A DNA stretch of 64,000 bases from CAZTQN01 sp964615765 (GCA_964615765.1 CAZTQN010000002.1:178323-242322); one strand, 5' to 3'; positions 42,106-52,270 are shown, counted from the stretch's first letter. Made by a program: numbers and translations. Notes: a model not told the origin generated them from the sequence alone.

Positions 42106-42339
42106 TCACGCGGATCGCCGCACATAGACGTCGCCCGCGCGTGCCGGCGCCTCCGTGTCCGCGCCGCCGCCACGGTCCGCGAGCTGCTGCAGCTCATCCA
42201 GCCAACGCACCTTCTCCAAATCCAGGCACGGCTCCGAGGGATCGGCGTCCGGGATGACAGCGTCGACCATCACCCGCACCACGCGCTGACGCCCGTGGAT
42301 CCACTTCACCAGCTTGACGCGCTTGCCGGGATTGTGCAT
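42106..42339 (-). CDS. Small conserved-looking hypothetical protein
   Basis: 77-residue soluble protein, MHNPGKRVKLVKWIHGRQRV then VRVMVDAVIPDADPSEPCLD and LEKVRWLDELQQLA. The basic first half and the PDADPSEP turn look like a real folded protein and not a shadow frame. Its role is unknown. It converges on the nuclease gene with 33 bases between stops. Confidence 0.55.
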   Translation of the reverse strand: MHNPGKRVKLVKWIHGRQRVVRVMVDAVIPDADPSEPCLDLEKVRWLDELQQLADRGGGADTEAPARAGDVYVRRSA

Positions 42340-42445
42340 GGATCAGCTGACGAAGAGAAGTGTACGGTGACCAGCTTGGCCACGCCGAGACCGCCCACGT
42401 CCGCCCACACCGCCTTGGGAATGGGTCGGGCAGGATCCCGCGGCG

Positions 42446-42477
42446 AATAAAAAGACCCTCGACGGACGTCGAGGGCC
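42446..42477 (-). terminator. Rho-independent terminator downstream of atpD
   Basis: On the minus strand GGCCCTCGACG pairs with CGTCGAGGGTC and is followed by TTTTTATTC. It lies about 90 bases beyond the atpD stop, with a heptamer repeat array in between. The strong hairpin plus T run makes a good intrinsic terminator. Confidence 0.82.
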
Positions 42478-42530
42478 TTGAAAGCTCCGTGCTGGAGATG
42501 AGGCACAAGCCTGGCGTCCGGACCTCTTTC

Positions 42531-42561
42531 TAGTGCCCAGTGCCTCGTGCCCAGTGCCTTC
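42531..42561 (-). repeat. Seven-base repeats (AGGCACT/GGGCACT type)
   Basis: On the minus strand the bases read AGGCACT, GGGCACG, AGGCACT, GGGCACT. The units are the same as in the array at 3781-3810, nearly 39 kb away. It lies between the atpD stop and its terminator. Confidence 0.72.
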
Positions 42562-42564
42562 CCA

Positions 42565-43998
<1,434 letters not shown>

Positions 43999-44001
43999 GG
44001 T

Positions 44002-44060
44002 GGGGAAGGGGCTAGGGGCGAGAGGTCAGAGGTCAGGGGCCGGGGGTCAGGGGTCAGGGC
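44002..44060 (+). repeat. Seven-base repeats (GGGGTCA/GAGGTCA type) upstream of atpD
   Basis: The run reads GGGGAAG, GGGCTAG, GGGCGAG, AGGTCAG, AGGTCAG, GGGCCGG, GGGTCAG, GGGTCAG, so eight heptamers in phase. It begins three bases upstream of the atpD start codon. The rest of the spacer to 44493 has a second run of GCGGGGAC-type units near 44131-44155 and a Pro/Arg-rich shadow frame, but no recognisable gene. Confidence 0.8.
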
Positions 44061-44493
44061 CACACGGAGTGGGGCGACAGGGTAGACCGGGGCGGCCGCC
44101 TTGTCAGCCTTCGCCGGTCCCCGGGTGTGAGCGGGACGCGGGGACGCGGGGACGGGGGGTGCGGGAGGGCGTTGGACCCTCGCACGCTCTCCATATAGGA
44201 GAAACTCTGGCTATCCCCGCCGACTGACCCACGGTCCAAACACCCGGAAAGACACCGACCGCCGCCTCCCGGTGACCGAGGGCAAACTCGGCGTCACGTG
44301 CAACGCCGGCCCCCGCTCCAATCCCAATCCCGCACAAAACACCCCGACCGCTGTCCGGCCGACCGCGCCGACATCGCCTGATCGGGTGCTGCCTGCCGGC
44401 GTGTGCCCGCGCGGCTCGCCGTCGACTTGTCTGGCGTCGCTCGCGCGCCCTGCCGCCCGGAGCGGCTGGCCCGCGGAGCAAGAAGGACCACCC

Positions 44494-45693
44494 ATGACCG
44501 CGTCCGTGCCTTTGACCTGCACATCCGCCATCGGCGTCCTCCGCCGCCTCGCCCGCGCGCCCCGGCACTGCGCACCGCGGCCGGCCCGCGTCCCGTTCGC
44601 ACGCACCGTCCTGATCGCCATCACCGCCGCCGGGCTCGCCACCTCTCCGGCACCCGCCCAGATCACCATCCCGACTGTCCCCGTCGGCGACCCCGGCAAC
44701 GCCGCGGACACACGCGCGTTCACCGGCTTTGGCGCCGTCACATACACCTACCGGATCGGCACATACGAAGTAACAACCGGTCAGTACGCCACGTTTCTCA
44801 ACGCCGTCGCCCGCACCGATACGTACGGGCTGTACAACGCCGCGATGGCCGTCACATCGCCCGCCGTCGGCGGCTGCGGCATCACGCGCACGGGCTCCAG
44901 CGGTAGTTTCACCTACGCCGTCGACCCCGCGTTCGCAAACCGACCCGTCAACTACGTCTCCTTCTGGGACGCCCTGCGCTTCGCCAACTGGCTGCACAAC
45001 GCCCAGCCGATCGGACCTCAGAACACCAGCACCACCGAAAGCGGCGCGTACACCCTGACCCCCGGCGGCATCGCCGCCAACAGCGTCACCCGCAACCCCG
45101 GCTGGAAGTGGGCCCTGACCAGCGCCAGCGAGTGGTACAAGGCGGCGTACTACAAAGGCGGCGGCCCCGCCGCCGGATACTGGCTCTATCCGACCCGCAG
45201 CAACACCGCCCCCGGGCGCGACCTCGCCGACGCCGCGGGCAACAACGCCAACTGCTACGCGGGTTCGGGCCCGTTCCCCATCGCAAGCCCGTATTACACG
45301 ACGCCCGCCGGCACGTTCCCGAACTCGCCGAGCCCCTACGGCACGTTCGACCAGGGCGGCAACGTCTGGGAATGGAACGAAGCAATCTTCCAGGGCGACT
45401 TCCGCTTCGCCTGGGGCTCCAGCTTCGACTACGGCCCGGAAAACCTTCGCGCCGACTTCCAGTCGGGCTCCTACTTCAACCCCCTCGGCGAGAACTGGAA
45501 CACCGGCTTCCGCGTCGCGCAAGTCTTCTGCCGCGCCGACTTCAACGGCCTCAACGGCGCCACCGTGCAGGACGTCTTCGACTTCCTCACCGCCTGGTTC
45601 GCCGGCGACACCCGCGCCGACATCAACAACGCCGGCGGCGTCAGCGTCCAGGATGTCTTCGACTTTCTCGCCGCGTGGTTCGCCGGGTGCTGA
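44494..45693 (+). CDS. FGE/SUMF1-like secreted protein with dockerin
   Basis: Exported 399-residue protein. The ATG at 44494 follows AAGGA; the signal peptide core is TVLIAITAAGLATSPAPAQ. The body is a formylglycine-generating-enzyme-like (SUMF1, C-type-lectin-fold) domain: YRIGTYEVTTGQYATFLNAV, RPVNYVSFWDALRFANWLHN, WKWALTSASEWYKAAYYKGG, FDQGGNVWEWNEA and NTGFRVAQ. The catalytic cysteine pair of true FGE is not present in the last part, so it is probably a binding domain, not a sulfatase activator. The tail is CRADFNGLNG, VQDVFDFL, then ADINNAGG, VQDVFDFL ending AGC. It is the first gene of the plus-strand dockerin run. Confidence 0.85.
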   Translation: MTASVPLTCTSAIGVLRRLARAPRHCAPRPARVPFARTVLIAITAAGLATSPAPAQITIPTVPVGDPGNAADTRAFTGFGAVTYTYRIGTYEVTTGQYATFLNAVARTDTYGLYNAAMAVTSPAVGGCGITRTGSSGSFTYAVDPAFANRPVNYVSFWDALRFANWLHNAQPIGPQNTSTTESGAYTLTPGGIAANSVTRNPGWKWALTSASEWYKAAYYKGGGPAAGYWLYPTRSNTAPGRDLADAAGNNANCYAGSGPFPIASPYYTTPAGTFPNSPSPYGTFDQGGNVWEWNEAIFQGDFRFAWGSSFDYGPENLRADFQSGSYFNPLGENWNTGFRVAQVFCRADFNGLNGATVQDVFDFLTAWFAGDTRADINNAGGVSVQDVFDFLAAWFAGC

Positions 45694-46014
45694 CAAGCCG
45701 GACACGCCGAAGACTCGCACCAACACAACGCGCTCTCAGCCCGAGGGACCAAAGGCAACCCAGCCGCGGTCACCACACTGATAATCTGGGCCCGAGTATT
45801 TTTTTGACATCCCCTTTGCCCGATCTGCTCTGCAGCATGAAAGGGCGGAGTCTCCGACCTCATCCCATCTTCCATGCTGCCGGCACACAGCCGGCACTAC
45901 GTGCACGACCGTGGAATTGAGGCGCTTACCCAGATCTTGACACCAAAACAATGCGGGGAAATCCTTGACTCTCAAGCACGCGATGAGTCTACTTGTGTAG
46001 GCAAGGAGACTCCT
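45694..46014. other. Spacer with palindrome and promoter signals, no gene
   Basis: The 321 bases hold no convincing gene. Noted: a perfect TGCCGGC/GCCGGCA inverted repeat at 45878-45896, a T run preceding TTGACA near 45800, and the promoter placed at 45965-45993. Base composition is lower in GC than in the flanking genes. Confidence 0.5.
45965..45993 (+). promoter_or_regulatory. Sigma-70-like promoter
   Basis: TTGACT (45965-45970) and TCTACT (45988-45993) are separated by 17 bases, close to the TTGACA/TATAAT consensus. An AAGGAGA ribosome site at 46003-46009 and the ATG at 46015 follow. Another TTGACA at 45937 has no partner box at a good distance. Confidence 0.55.
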
Positions 46015-47082
46015 ATGCAGGTTCAAATCCGAGCGTCGCACTTGAGTGTCATGAAAATCCTGTTTGCCGCGTGGTCGAATGCGGCGAGAGCGCGTTTACA
46101 AGACCTGCGGGATGATGGAGGGCTCCCGCAAGCTCTCGGCCACGTGCAGCGTGGAGCCCCAGCGAAGCCGTCGAGCGATGCCGAGTTTCCGGCACAGGCA
46201 CCGTCACGCGGGTTGAATGTGGCCCTAGCCCCCGCGATCCGTGCCGCACCTGCCCGGGAACTGTTGAAGGTGTGCGCTCTCGTTTTAACCGTTCTGACAA
46301 TGTTCGCACCGACCGTGCGGGCCCAGGCCTGCCCGGCGGGATGGCTCCCCGCCATGGGTTTTCCTGGCGCGGACTTCCAGATCCGCGCACTGGCGGTGAT
46401 CCCGGAGGGCGACGTGATCGCGGGCGGCGATTTCTCAGTTGCTGGGGATGTGAGGGCCAACCGAATCGCCCGGTACAACCGCAGCACGGGCAGATGGTCG
46501 CCGCTGGCGCAGGGGACGGGCCCGATCTCCGCGTTGGCAATTCTACCGAACGGCGACGTGATCGCGGGCGGGGAAATCCAACCCGTGGACAACTTTGTTG
46601 GCAACAATATCGCCCGGTACAACCGGACCACCGACACTTGGTCGGCGTTGGGAAGCGGGACCAACGGACGGGTCTCCGCGCTGATCGTTCTTCCGGGTGG
46701 CGACCTGCTCGTGGGTGGCAGTTTCACGAATGCCGGCGGTGTTCCCTCTACCAGCCGAATCGCCCGGTACAGCCCGACCACCGGCGCATGGTCTGCCGTA
46801 GGAGGCGGAACGGACGGTACTGTCCGTGCCTTGGCCGTCGCTCCCGGCGGTGATGTTATCGTGGGTGGCAATTTCACGACTGCTGGGGGCGTCGCCGCGA
46901 ATTACATCGCTCGGTACAGTCCGGCGACAGGCGTATGGTCAGCACTCGGGCTGGGGACCAGCGGATCGGTCGCTGCTGTCGCCGTCCTTCCCAACGGTGA
47001 CGTACTGGCGGGCGGTGGCTTCACGACCGCCGGGGGGGGTCGCCGTTCAGAGTATTGCCCGATACTCCCCAACCACTGGTGA
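46015..47082 (+). CDS. Delta-60-type beta-propeller dockerin protein, N-terminal piece (frameshifted)
   Basis: N-terminal 355 residues of a propeller protein whose frame breaks at a run of eight G residues (47032-47039). The start at 46015 is backed by an AAGGAGA site and an upstream promoter, but the signal peptide (LLKVCALVLTVLTMFAPTVRAQA) begins only near residue 83, so a later GTG at 46219 is possible; long leader regions are not rare in planctomycete exports. After it come repeats of about 50 residues of the form VLPxGDVIxGGxFTxAGG, xxNxIARYxPxTG and WSxLGxGT, close to Delta-60 or kelch-like propeller blades. Beyond the G run this frame gives 14 unrelated residues and stops. Confidence 0.8.
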   Translation: MQVQIRASHLSVMKILFAAWSNAARARLQDLRDDGGLPQALGHVQRGAPAKPSSDAEFPAQAPSRGLNVALAPAIRAAPARELLKVCALVLTVLTMFAPTVRAQACPAGWLPAMGFPGADFQIRALAVIPEGDVIAGGDFSVAGDVRANRIARYNRSTGRWSPLAQGTGPISALAILPNGDVIAGGEIQPVDNFVGNNIARYNRTTDTWSALGSGTNGRVSALIVLPGGDLLVGGSFTNAGGVPSTSRIARYSPTTGAWSAVGGGTDGTVRALAVAPGGDVIVGGNFTTAGGVAANYIARYSPATGVWSALGLGTSGSVAAVAVLPNGDVLAGGGFTTAGGGRRSEYCPILPNHW

Positions 47083-48571
47083 GTGGTCCGCGCTGGGAGC
47101 CGGGACCAACGGGTCAGTGAGCGCCCTGGTCGTCCTTCCGGATGGCGATGTAGTCGTGGGGGGATTCTTCTCAAACGGCGGGAACATCGGTGCCAGGAAC
47201 GTTGCTCGTTACACCCCGAGCACGGGGGTATGGGCGCCGCTGGGGACCGGCATCGGCTTCATCGGAGTATCGGCGCTGGCTGCCCTGCCCACGGGGGAGA
47301 TCATCGTCGGCGGCAACTTCTCCTACGCCGGAGACGTGCCGGTCAGCAACATCGGTGAGTACACACCAAGCACAGGGGAATGGTCCGCGTTGGGACGCGG
47401 GACCAACGGTGCCATCTCCGTGTTCACAGTACTCCCGGGGGGAGACGTGATCGCGGGAGGCCGTTTCTCCACCATCGGCGGCGTCACGGCCGGCTGCATT
47501 GCCCGCTACACGCCCTCCACGGATCAGTGGTCACGGGTGGGACCCGGGACCAACGGAGCGGTCGATGCTCTCGCCATTCTTCCGAACGGCGAAATGCTCG
47601 TTGGCGGCAGCTTCACGTTCGCCGGGGGCATCGCGTCACGCGGCATCGCGCGGTGCAATCCGGTCACCGGCGTGTGGACGGAGCTGAGATCAGAGGTCAA
47701 CGGTCTCGTATCTGCCTTCGCCGTCCTTCCGGACGGCACCGTGATCGTCACCGGCGTGTTCGGTGTCGCGGGGGGACTTCCGGTCAACAACATCGCCCGG
47801 TTCAACCCGAACACGAATGTCTGGTCAGCACTCGGAGACGGGATTGACAACTCGGGCCGAGCACTCGCCGTCCTCCCAGACGGCGACGTGATCGTGGGGG
47901 GCGACTTCAGAAATGCCGGGGGCGTGCCGGCCAACCGCATCGCGCGGTATAACCCGAGCACCGGCGTGTGGTCGCCGCTGGGAATCGGAACCGGCGGCCC
48001 AGTCCACGCTCTGACCGTCCTCCCAAGTGGCGACGTGATCGTCGGCGGTGGCTTCACTTCTGCCGGGAGCGTAAACACGATGGGCATCGCCCGGTACAAC
48101 CCAACCAGCGGCGTGTGGTCGCCATTGGGATTCGGAATTGGCGGCGCCGTTTATTCCATGGCCCTCTTGCCAGGCAATAACTTGATCGTCGGCGGATCGT
48201 TCTTCTCCGCCGGAGGCCAAGGCAGCGACTCCATCGCCAAGTACCACCTCGGCACAGGTACGTGGACGCCTGTTGGAGGTGGCCTCCGTAGCGTTACCGC
48301 TCTCGCCGCCGTTCCGGATAACGACCTCGTTGCGGGCGGCAACTTTAGCCTCGCCGGCGGGAACGTTTCTGCGCACTTCGCCCGCTATCGCTTCGGCGCC
48401 ACCTTATGCGCTCCCGACATCAACTGCAACTACGCACTGACGACAGATGATATTCTTGATTTCATCACCGCATGGTTTGTCCGCTCACCCAAGGCCAACT
48501 TCAATGGACGCAGCGGCATTACCGTCCAAGACATCTTCGACTTCCTCGCAGCGTACTTCGTTGGCTGCTAG
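47039..48571 (+). CDS. Delta-60-type beta-propeller dockerin protein, C-terminal piece (frameshifted)
   Basis: Continuation of the propeller gene in the +1-shifted frame, entered if one G is removed from the eight-G run. It goes on with about ten more blades (NxIARYNPSTGVWSPLGIGT, GPVHALTVLPSGDVIVGG) and then a two-part dockerin, CAPDINCNYALTTDDILDFI and ANFNGRSG, VQDIFDFL, ending VGC. Removing one G gives one continuous 851-codon frame. Either the gene is broken, or it varies in phase at the G run, or the extra G is a sequencing error. Confidence 0.78.
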   Translation, partial: VAVQSIARYSPTTGEWSALGAGTNGSVSALVVLPDGDVVVGGFFSNGGNIGARNVARYTPSTGVWAPLGTGIGFIGVSALAALPTGEIIVGGNFSYAGDVPVSNIGEYTPSTGEWSALGRGTNGAISVFTVLPGGDVIAGGRFSTIGGVTAGCIARYTPSTDQWSRVGPGTNGAVDALAILPNGEMLVGGSFTFAGGIASRGIARCNPVTGVWTELRSEVNGLVSAFAVLPDGTVIVTGVFGVAGGLPVNNIARFNPNTNVWSALGDGIDNSGRALAVLPDGDVIVGGDFRNAGGVPANRIARYNPSTGVWSPLGIGTGGPVHALTVLPSGDVIVGGGFTSAGSVNTMGIARYNPTSGVWSPLGFGIGGAVYSMALLPGNNLIVGGSFFSAGGQGSDSIAKYHLGTGTWTPVGGGLRSVTALAAVPDNDLVAGGNFSLAGGNVSAHFARYRFGATLCAPDINCNYALTTDDILDFITAWFVRSPKANFNGRSGITVQDIFDFLAAYFVGC

Positions 48572-48699
48572 GCGCCGGGCACGCACAACTCGCACGACCA
48601 CGCAGCGCCTGAAGCCGACACACCCGTAAACACAACCGCCCCAACCACCACCATGTGATCGGGGCTTCCGTCGGCCCGCCTACGCCCACTCCCCTCTTC

Positions 48700-48759
48700 G
48701 GCTCTGCGGGGTTGCAGGGGCAGAGCCCCTGCGCTTCCGACCAACCCGGCGCGATCGCC
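48700..48759 (+). repeat. GC-rich interspersed hairpin repeat, copy 1
   Basis: The core TGCGGGGTTGCAGGGGCAGA is followed by GCCCCTGCGCTTCC. The arms GCAGGGGC and GCCCCTGC form a perfect hairpin with an AGA loop. Related copies lie at 52271-52373 and 54411-54503, also between dockerin genes. No T tract follows. Confidence 0.6.
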
Positions 48760-48936
48760 AACACCCGCGGCCACTCCACATCCAACACCCACCGTCGGCC
48801 AGCACACCGCACAGTGCGCTCCGCGACAATACATAAACGTCCTTGACCCCAACACCCTTTTCCGGTGTACTCGATCGACATCGAAGCTCCACGAACTCCC
48901 GTCCACGGCTCGTCGTTGACGCGGACAGCTGTTCGC

Positions 48937-49045
48937 TTCTTCACTGTCCAGGACATCTTCGACTTCGTCGCCGCCTTTTTCGCGGCGGACCCCCGCGCCG
49001 ACTTCAACACCTCCGGTGCCCTCGCCTGCTCCACCGCGCAGCATC
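48937..49045 (+). pseudogene. Decayed dockerin fragment
   Basis: The frame codes RFFTVQDIFDFVAAFFAADP then RADFNTSGALACSTAQH, i.e. the end of a first dockerin half, the linker and the start of a second half, then loses similarity where VQDIFDFL should come. No signal peptide or exported domain precedes it, and no AGC end follows. It is a remnant of a dockerin gene lying just before the gene at 49088. Confidence 0.65.
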
Positions 49046-49087
49046 TCTCTCTTGGATCAAGCGCATCCGTGTGGTATGGTCAACGCC

Positions 49088-49862
49088 ATGACCGCACGCA
49101 CACGCAGCGTTTTCCCGTCGGCCCGCACCGTCGCGGCCCTCGCGACGCTCGCCGGATTCTCCGCCGGCCCGGGGCCTCGGCGCCGCCTCCGCCGCGCCGA
49201 TCGTCTCCTACGTCTTCACCGCCGGCGTCGACGCTTACGGCACCAACGGCGCGGGATACTCGCAGAGCGTGCTCGCCGCGCCGTGGGAGTTCCGCCTCGC
49301 GTATGACACGCGCATGATCGTTCAGGTCGGGACCGACGGCACGCGCATCTACACGCCCGGCGGACCCAACCAGATCTTCATGGAACTCAAAATCGCCGGC
49401 GACACCTACCGCGTCGGCCCGACCACCGCCGTCGGCAGCATCGGCGTCACGCGCAACGCCGCGAACAACACCAACACGCTCGCGGCCTCATTCTCGCCAA
49501 CATCGCTCGGCCAGCCCAACCTGCAGTTCGTCGTGACGTACCCGGCGATCGCCGGCCAACCGCTCCCGATGACGCTCCCCGCGTCGTCCTTCCAGTTCGA
49601 CACCTCGGTGTCCACGCTCCGCCTGTTCCGTACCACCGGGCAGGACTTCTACTTCTTCCAACTCGGCAACATCCGCCCCGCCCTCAGCCCGTTCTGCCCG
49701 CCGGATTTCAACCTCTCCGGCGCGGCGAGCGTGCAGGACATCTTCGACTTCCTCGCCGCCTACTTCGCCGCCGACCCCCGCGCCAACTTCAACGAACAAG
49801 GCGGCCTCTCCGTCCAGGACATCTTCGACTTCCTCGCCGCGTATTTCGCCGGGTGTCCGTGA
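49088..49862 (+). CDS. Secreted dockerin protein with a frame break in its signal peptide
   Basis: The ATG at 49088 (MTARTRSVFPSARTVAALAT) begins a signal peptide that loses frame at a GGGG run (49171-49174). With one G less the reading continues as GLGAASAAPIVSYVFTAG, then VDAYGTNGAGYSQS, and joins the long frame ending at 49862. The body of about 170 residues is beta-rich (FRLAYDTRMIVQVGTDGTRI, LQFVVTYPAIAGQPLPM), an unrecognised exported domain that resembles PEP-CTERM-type anchor-partner domains. The dockerin is CPPDFNLSGAASVQDIFDFL and ANFNEQGG, VQDIFDFL, ending AGCP. It is real but either frameshifted or miscalled by one base. Confidence 0.75.
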
Positions 49863-50085
49863 GAAAGCACTGGGCACGCGGGGTTAGGCATCGGTCACTG
49901 AGAAACGCAAAGAACATGCACCGGTCACCAGACCGGGGGCCTTGGTGGCAATCGGGCATTGCAGGGGGCATGGCGCGCTGCGCTTGCGAAGCACGCGCCG
50001 CCATTTTTATCCCACCGGGCCACTCGGCACTGAATCCACGCGAGCCGCAGGCATGAAGCGTGAGCCAGGTCCGCTACAGTTGCTC

Positions 50086-50379
50086 ATGACTACTCCAGCT
50101 TCCAACACTCCGTCGTCCTCCCCGGCCCCGCGCCTCCCCAAACTCCTCAACAAGTCGCGCGTGAACACCGCCGGCCTCCTCGGTCGCACCGGCTCCGGCG
50201 GCCTCGGCGGAACCAATGGCCTCGCCCCCACCAAGCCGGCCGCCTCCTTCCCCACCGGTGAGCCCCAGCCCGAGAAGCGCCCCACTCACGCCGACTCCAC
50301 CGGCCCAACCCCGTCCGCCATGCACACCGGCAAGCCCGAAACCCGCCGCCCCACCGGACGCGCCATCAGCGGCGGCTGA
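50086..50379 (+). CDS. Short Pro/Gly/Thr-rich protein of unknown function
   Basis: Open frame of 97 residues from the ATG at 50086, or 108 from 50053. The sequence is basic and disordered: APRLPKLLNKSRVNTAGLLG, then GGLGGTNGLAP and PQPEKRPTHADS. It has no signal peptide and no similarity I recognise. Third-position GC is normal for the region. It might be a small nucleic-acid-binding protein or a non-coding frame; support is modest. Confidence 0.4.
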   Translation: MTTPASNTPSSSPAPRLPKLLNKSRVNTAGLLGRTGSGGLGGTNGLAPTKPAASFPTGEPQPEKRPTHADSTGPTPSAMHTGKPETRRPTGRAISGG

Positions 50380-50545
50380 GCCCGGTCGAACTACCCATCT
50401 CAACGGCCGCACCTCCGGTCGAGCGGTGTCAAAATCCAAGACGTGAGCACCGGTACGAACACGCCCACCGAAGTCCGCTCGGACGCTCGTGCGCGTCAGC
50501 CCAGTACGAGGCGCGGCGGCTGTCCAGACCTTGCTCGCTTGGTAC

Positions 50546-50766
50546 CTCTAAAGCATCGGCGAGGCGGCGGCTCGCGTCAGCGATGAATCGCGCGCCGTAG
50601 TCCCCGGCGTCCCGTGGTCACGGTCGTCGGCACACGCCACATCCTCGCGCACGAGTAGGACCGGCTGGCACCGGGCAAGCTCTGGCGGGTGCTGCGGGTT
50701 CACTTACTCAAGATGGTGACGGCGCTGGAGGCGATGCTGCACTTGTTGCCGGCGTCCAAGCCATGA
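50546..50766 (+). pseudogene. Decayed HepT-like (DUF86, HEPN) toxin gene
   Basis: In one frame from 50555 the reading is IGEAAARVSDESRAVVPGVP followed by WSR, and in the next frame VVGTRHILAHE-stop-DRLAPGKLW, then RVLRVHLLKMVTALEAML. These match the C-terminal half of HepT-like ribonucleases of MntA-HepT systems (IGEAA, PxVPW, RNxLxHEY, W at the end), with RH in place of the catalytic RN and a TAG in place of Tyr. A TAA just before and one frame break show the gene is dead. No intact antitoxin (MntA-type nucleotidyltransferase) is visible in 50380-50545; that stretch has no other gene. Confidence 0.65.
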
Positions 50767-50785
50767 GCCCAGCACCTTGCCTTTA

Positions 50786-50941
50786 GTGTTCGTCCTTCAG
50801 ACGGGGTTGTGCAACTCGCAGAACTGCACCCGGTCGACGTATTTCGACGCCAGCCCGCTCGCCGATTTCAACGCTTCGAGCGACATCACCGTCCAAGACA
50901 TCTTCGACTTCCTCGCCGCGTACTTCGCCGGCTGTCCCTGA
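50786..50941 (+). pseudogene. Orphan single dockerin repeat
   Basis: A 51-codon frame from GTG at 50786 reads LCNSQNCTRSTYFDASPLAD, then FNASSDITVQDIFDFL, then AAYFAGCP and stop. It is a perfect second dockerin half with no exported domain and no signal peptide before it. It is therefore the tail of a lost gene, left between the HepT remnant and the esterase gene. Confidence 0.7.
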
Positions 50942-51073
50942 GAGCTCGCCGCCTCGCGGCCGACCATGCTCCCTCCGCCCGCGCCTTTTTCCCGCCCACT
51001 CGGGTCCGTCGGCAATATCTCCCGCGGGGCCGCGTTCGCCGCTCCGGGGCCGTCGCCGCGACGAGGTATCGCC

Positions 51074-52192
51074 ATGGTCTTACGCCGATCGGCCGCGTCC
51101 GTGTTCCTGCCCCCGCTCCGGCCCGCCTTCGCACTGGTCCTGTCGCTGGTCATGGCGGTCGTCCTCGCGCTGCCCGCCGTCACGCACGCCCAGTGGACGA
51201 CCGCGCCCGTCGCCGCGCCGCGCGTGCAGTACCGCACGTTCCCGAGCCTCGCCGCCGGGGCGGCCGTCAGTTTCCATATCTACACGCCACCGGCGTATGA
51301 CACTCAGCCCGCACGCCGCTTCCCCGTGCTGTATTGGCTGCACGGCTCAGGCTCCGCGACGGCGGGCATCGCCCCGATGTCCGCCTGGTTCTCCAACGCC
51401 ATGGCGACCGGACTCCTCCAGCCCATGATCGTCGTCTTCCCCAACGGCATGCCCTTCGGCATGTACTGCGATTCCGCCGACGGCTCGACGCCCATCGAGA
51501 CCGTCATCATCACCGAACTCATCCCGCATATCGACGCGAACTTCCGCACCATCGCCGCCCCGCACGGGCGCGTCCTCGAAGGTTTCAGCATGGGCGGCTA
51601 CGGCACCGGCCGCCTGGGTCTCCGGCACAGCGCGCTCTTCGGCGGCATCTCCATGCTCGCCGCCGGCCCGATGCAACTCGACTTCCCCAACGCCCCACCC
51701 GACGCGCCCGTCCCGCCCGACCGCCGCGACCTCATCTTCGCCGACGTCTGGAACAGCGACCCCGCGCTCGTCATCGCCGCCAACCCCTCGACACTCGCCG
51801 CCAGCAACGCCGCCACGTTCATCGGCAACGACGTGATCTTCCGCATCGCCGTCGGCGGCGACGACTCCGTGCTCCCCCCCAACATCGACTTCCACAATCA
51901 GCTCACCGCCCTCAGCATCCCGCACACCTTCGCCATCTACCCCGGCATCGGGCACCAGACCATCGCGCTGCTCACCGCGATCGGACCGTCCAACTGGTCG
52001 TTCTACCGCGACGCCCTCACCCCCCCGTGCAACGCCGACATCGACCAGTCCGGTCAACTGAGCGTGCAGGACATCTTCGACTTCCTCGCCGCGTACTTCG
52101 CAGGCTCATCGAACGCCGACTTCAACGACTCCGGTGCCCTCACCCTCCAAGACCTCTTCGACTTCCTCGCCGCCTACTTCGCCGGGTGCTGA
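51074..52192 (+). CDS. Secreted esterase (alpha/beta hydrolase) with dockerin
   Basis: Exported 372-residue protein. The ATG at 51074 follows GAGG; the signal peptide is FALVLSLVMAVVLALPAVTHAQ. The body is an esterase of the Esterase D / antigen 85-like group: YWLHGSGS (oxyanion region), nucleophile Ser in EGFSMGGYG near 178, acid in GGDDSVLPPN and His in YPGIGHQTI. It probably cleaves short ester bonds, for example acetyl or feruloyl groups on polysaccharides, which fits a dockerin-tagged enzyme. The dockerin is CNADIDQSGQLSVQDIFDFL and ADFNDSG, LQDLFDFL, ending AGC. This is the only clear enzyme in the dockerin run. Confidence 0.9.
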   Translation: MVLRRSAASVFLPPLRPAFALVLSLVMAVVLALPAVTHAQWTTAPVAAPRVQYRTFPSLAAGAAVSFHIYTPPAYDTQPARRFPVLYWLHGSGSATAGIAPMSAWFSNAMATGLLQPMIVVFPNGMPFGMYCDSADGSTPIETVIITELIPHIDANFRTIAAPHGRVLEGFSMGGYGTGRLGLRHSALFGGISMLAAGPMQLDFPNAPPDAPVPPDRRDLIFADVWNSDPALVIAANPSTLAASNAATFIGNDVIFRIAVGGDDSVLPPNIDFHNQLTALSIPHTFAIYPGIGHQTIALLTAIGPSNWSFYRDALTPPCNADIDQSGQLSVQDIFDFLAAYFAGSSNADFNDSGALTLQDLFDFLAAYFAGC

Positions 52193-52270
52193 GCTCGCCA
52201 ACCGCGCGAAGCGCGCATACGCCACGAGTTCATCCAGGCCCCCACGTCCCCGCAGCCCCGTTATGAGACC

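Noticed and set aside
42194..42508. Minus-strand frame after atpD as a possible atpC
   Set aside because: The translation has no epsilon-subunit features and spans the atpD terminator.
44494..45693. Reading the FGE-like protein as a true sulfatase-activating enzyme
   Set aside because: The expected C-terminal catalytic cysteines are absent; the only cysteines near the end belong to the dockerin.
46015..46045. GGTTCAAATCC, a tRNA T-loop-like sequence
   Set aside because: The flanking bases do not pair as a T-stem, and no D-arm, anticodon arm or acceptor stem can be drawn around it. It lies just after the ATG of the propeller gene.
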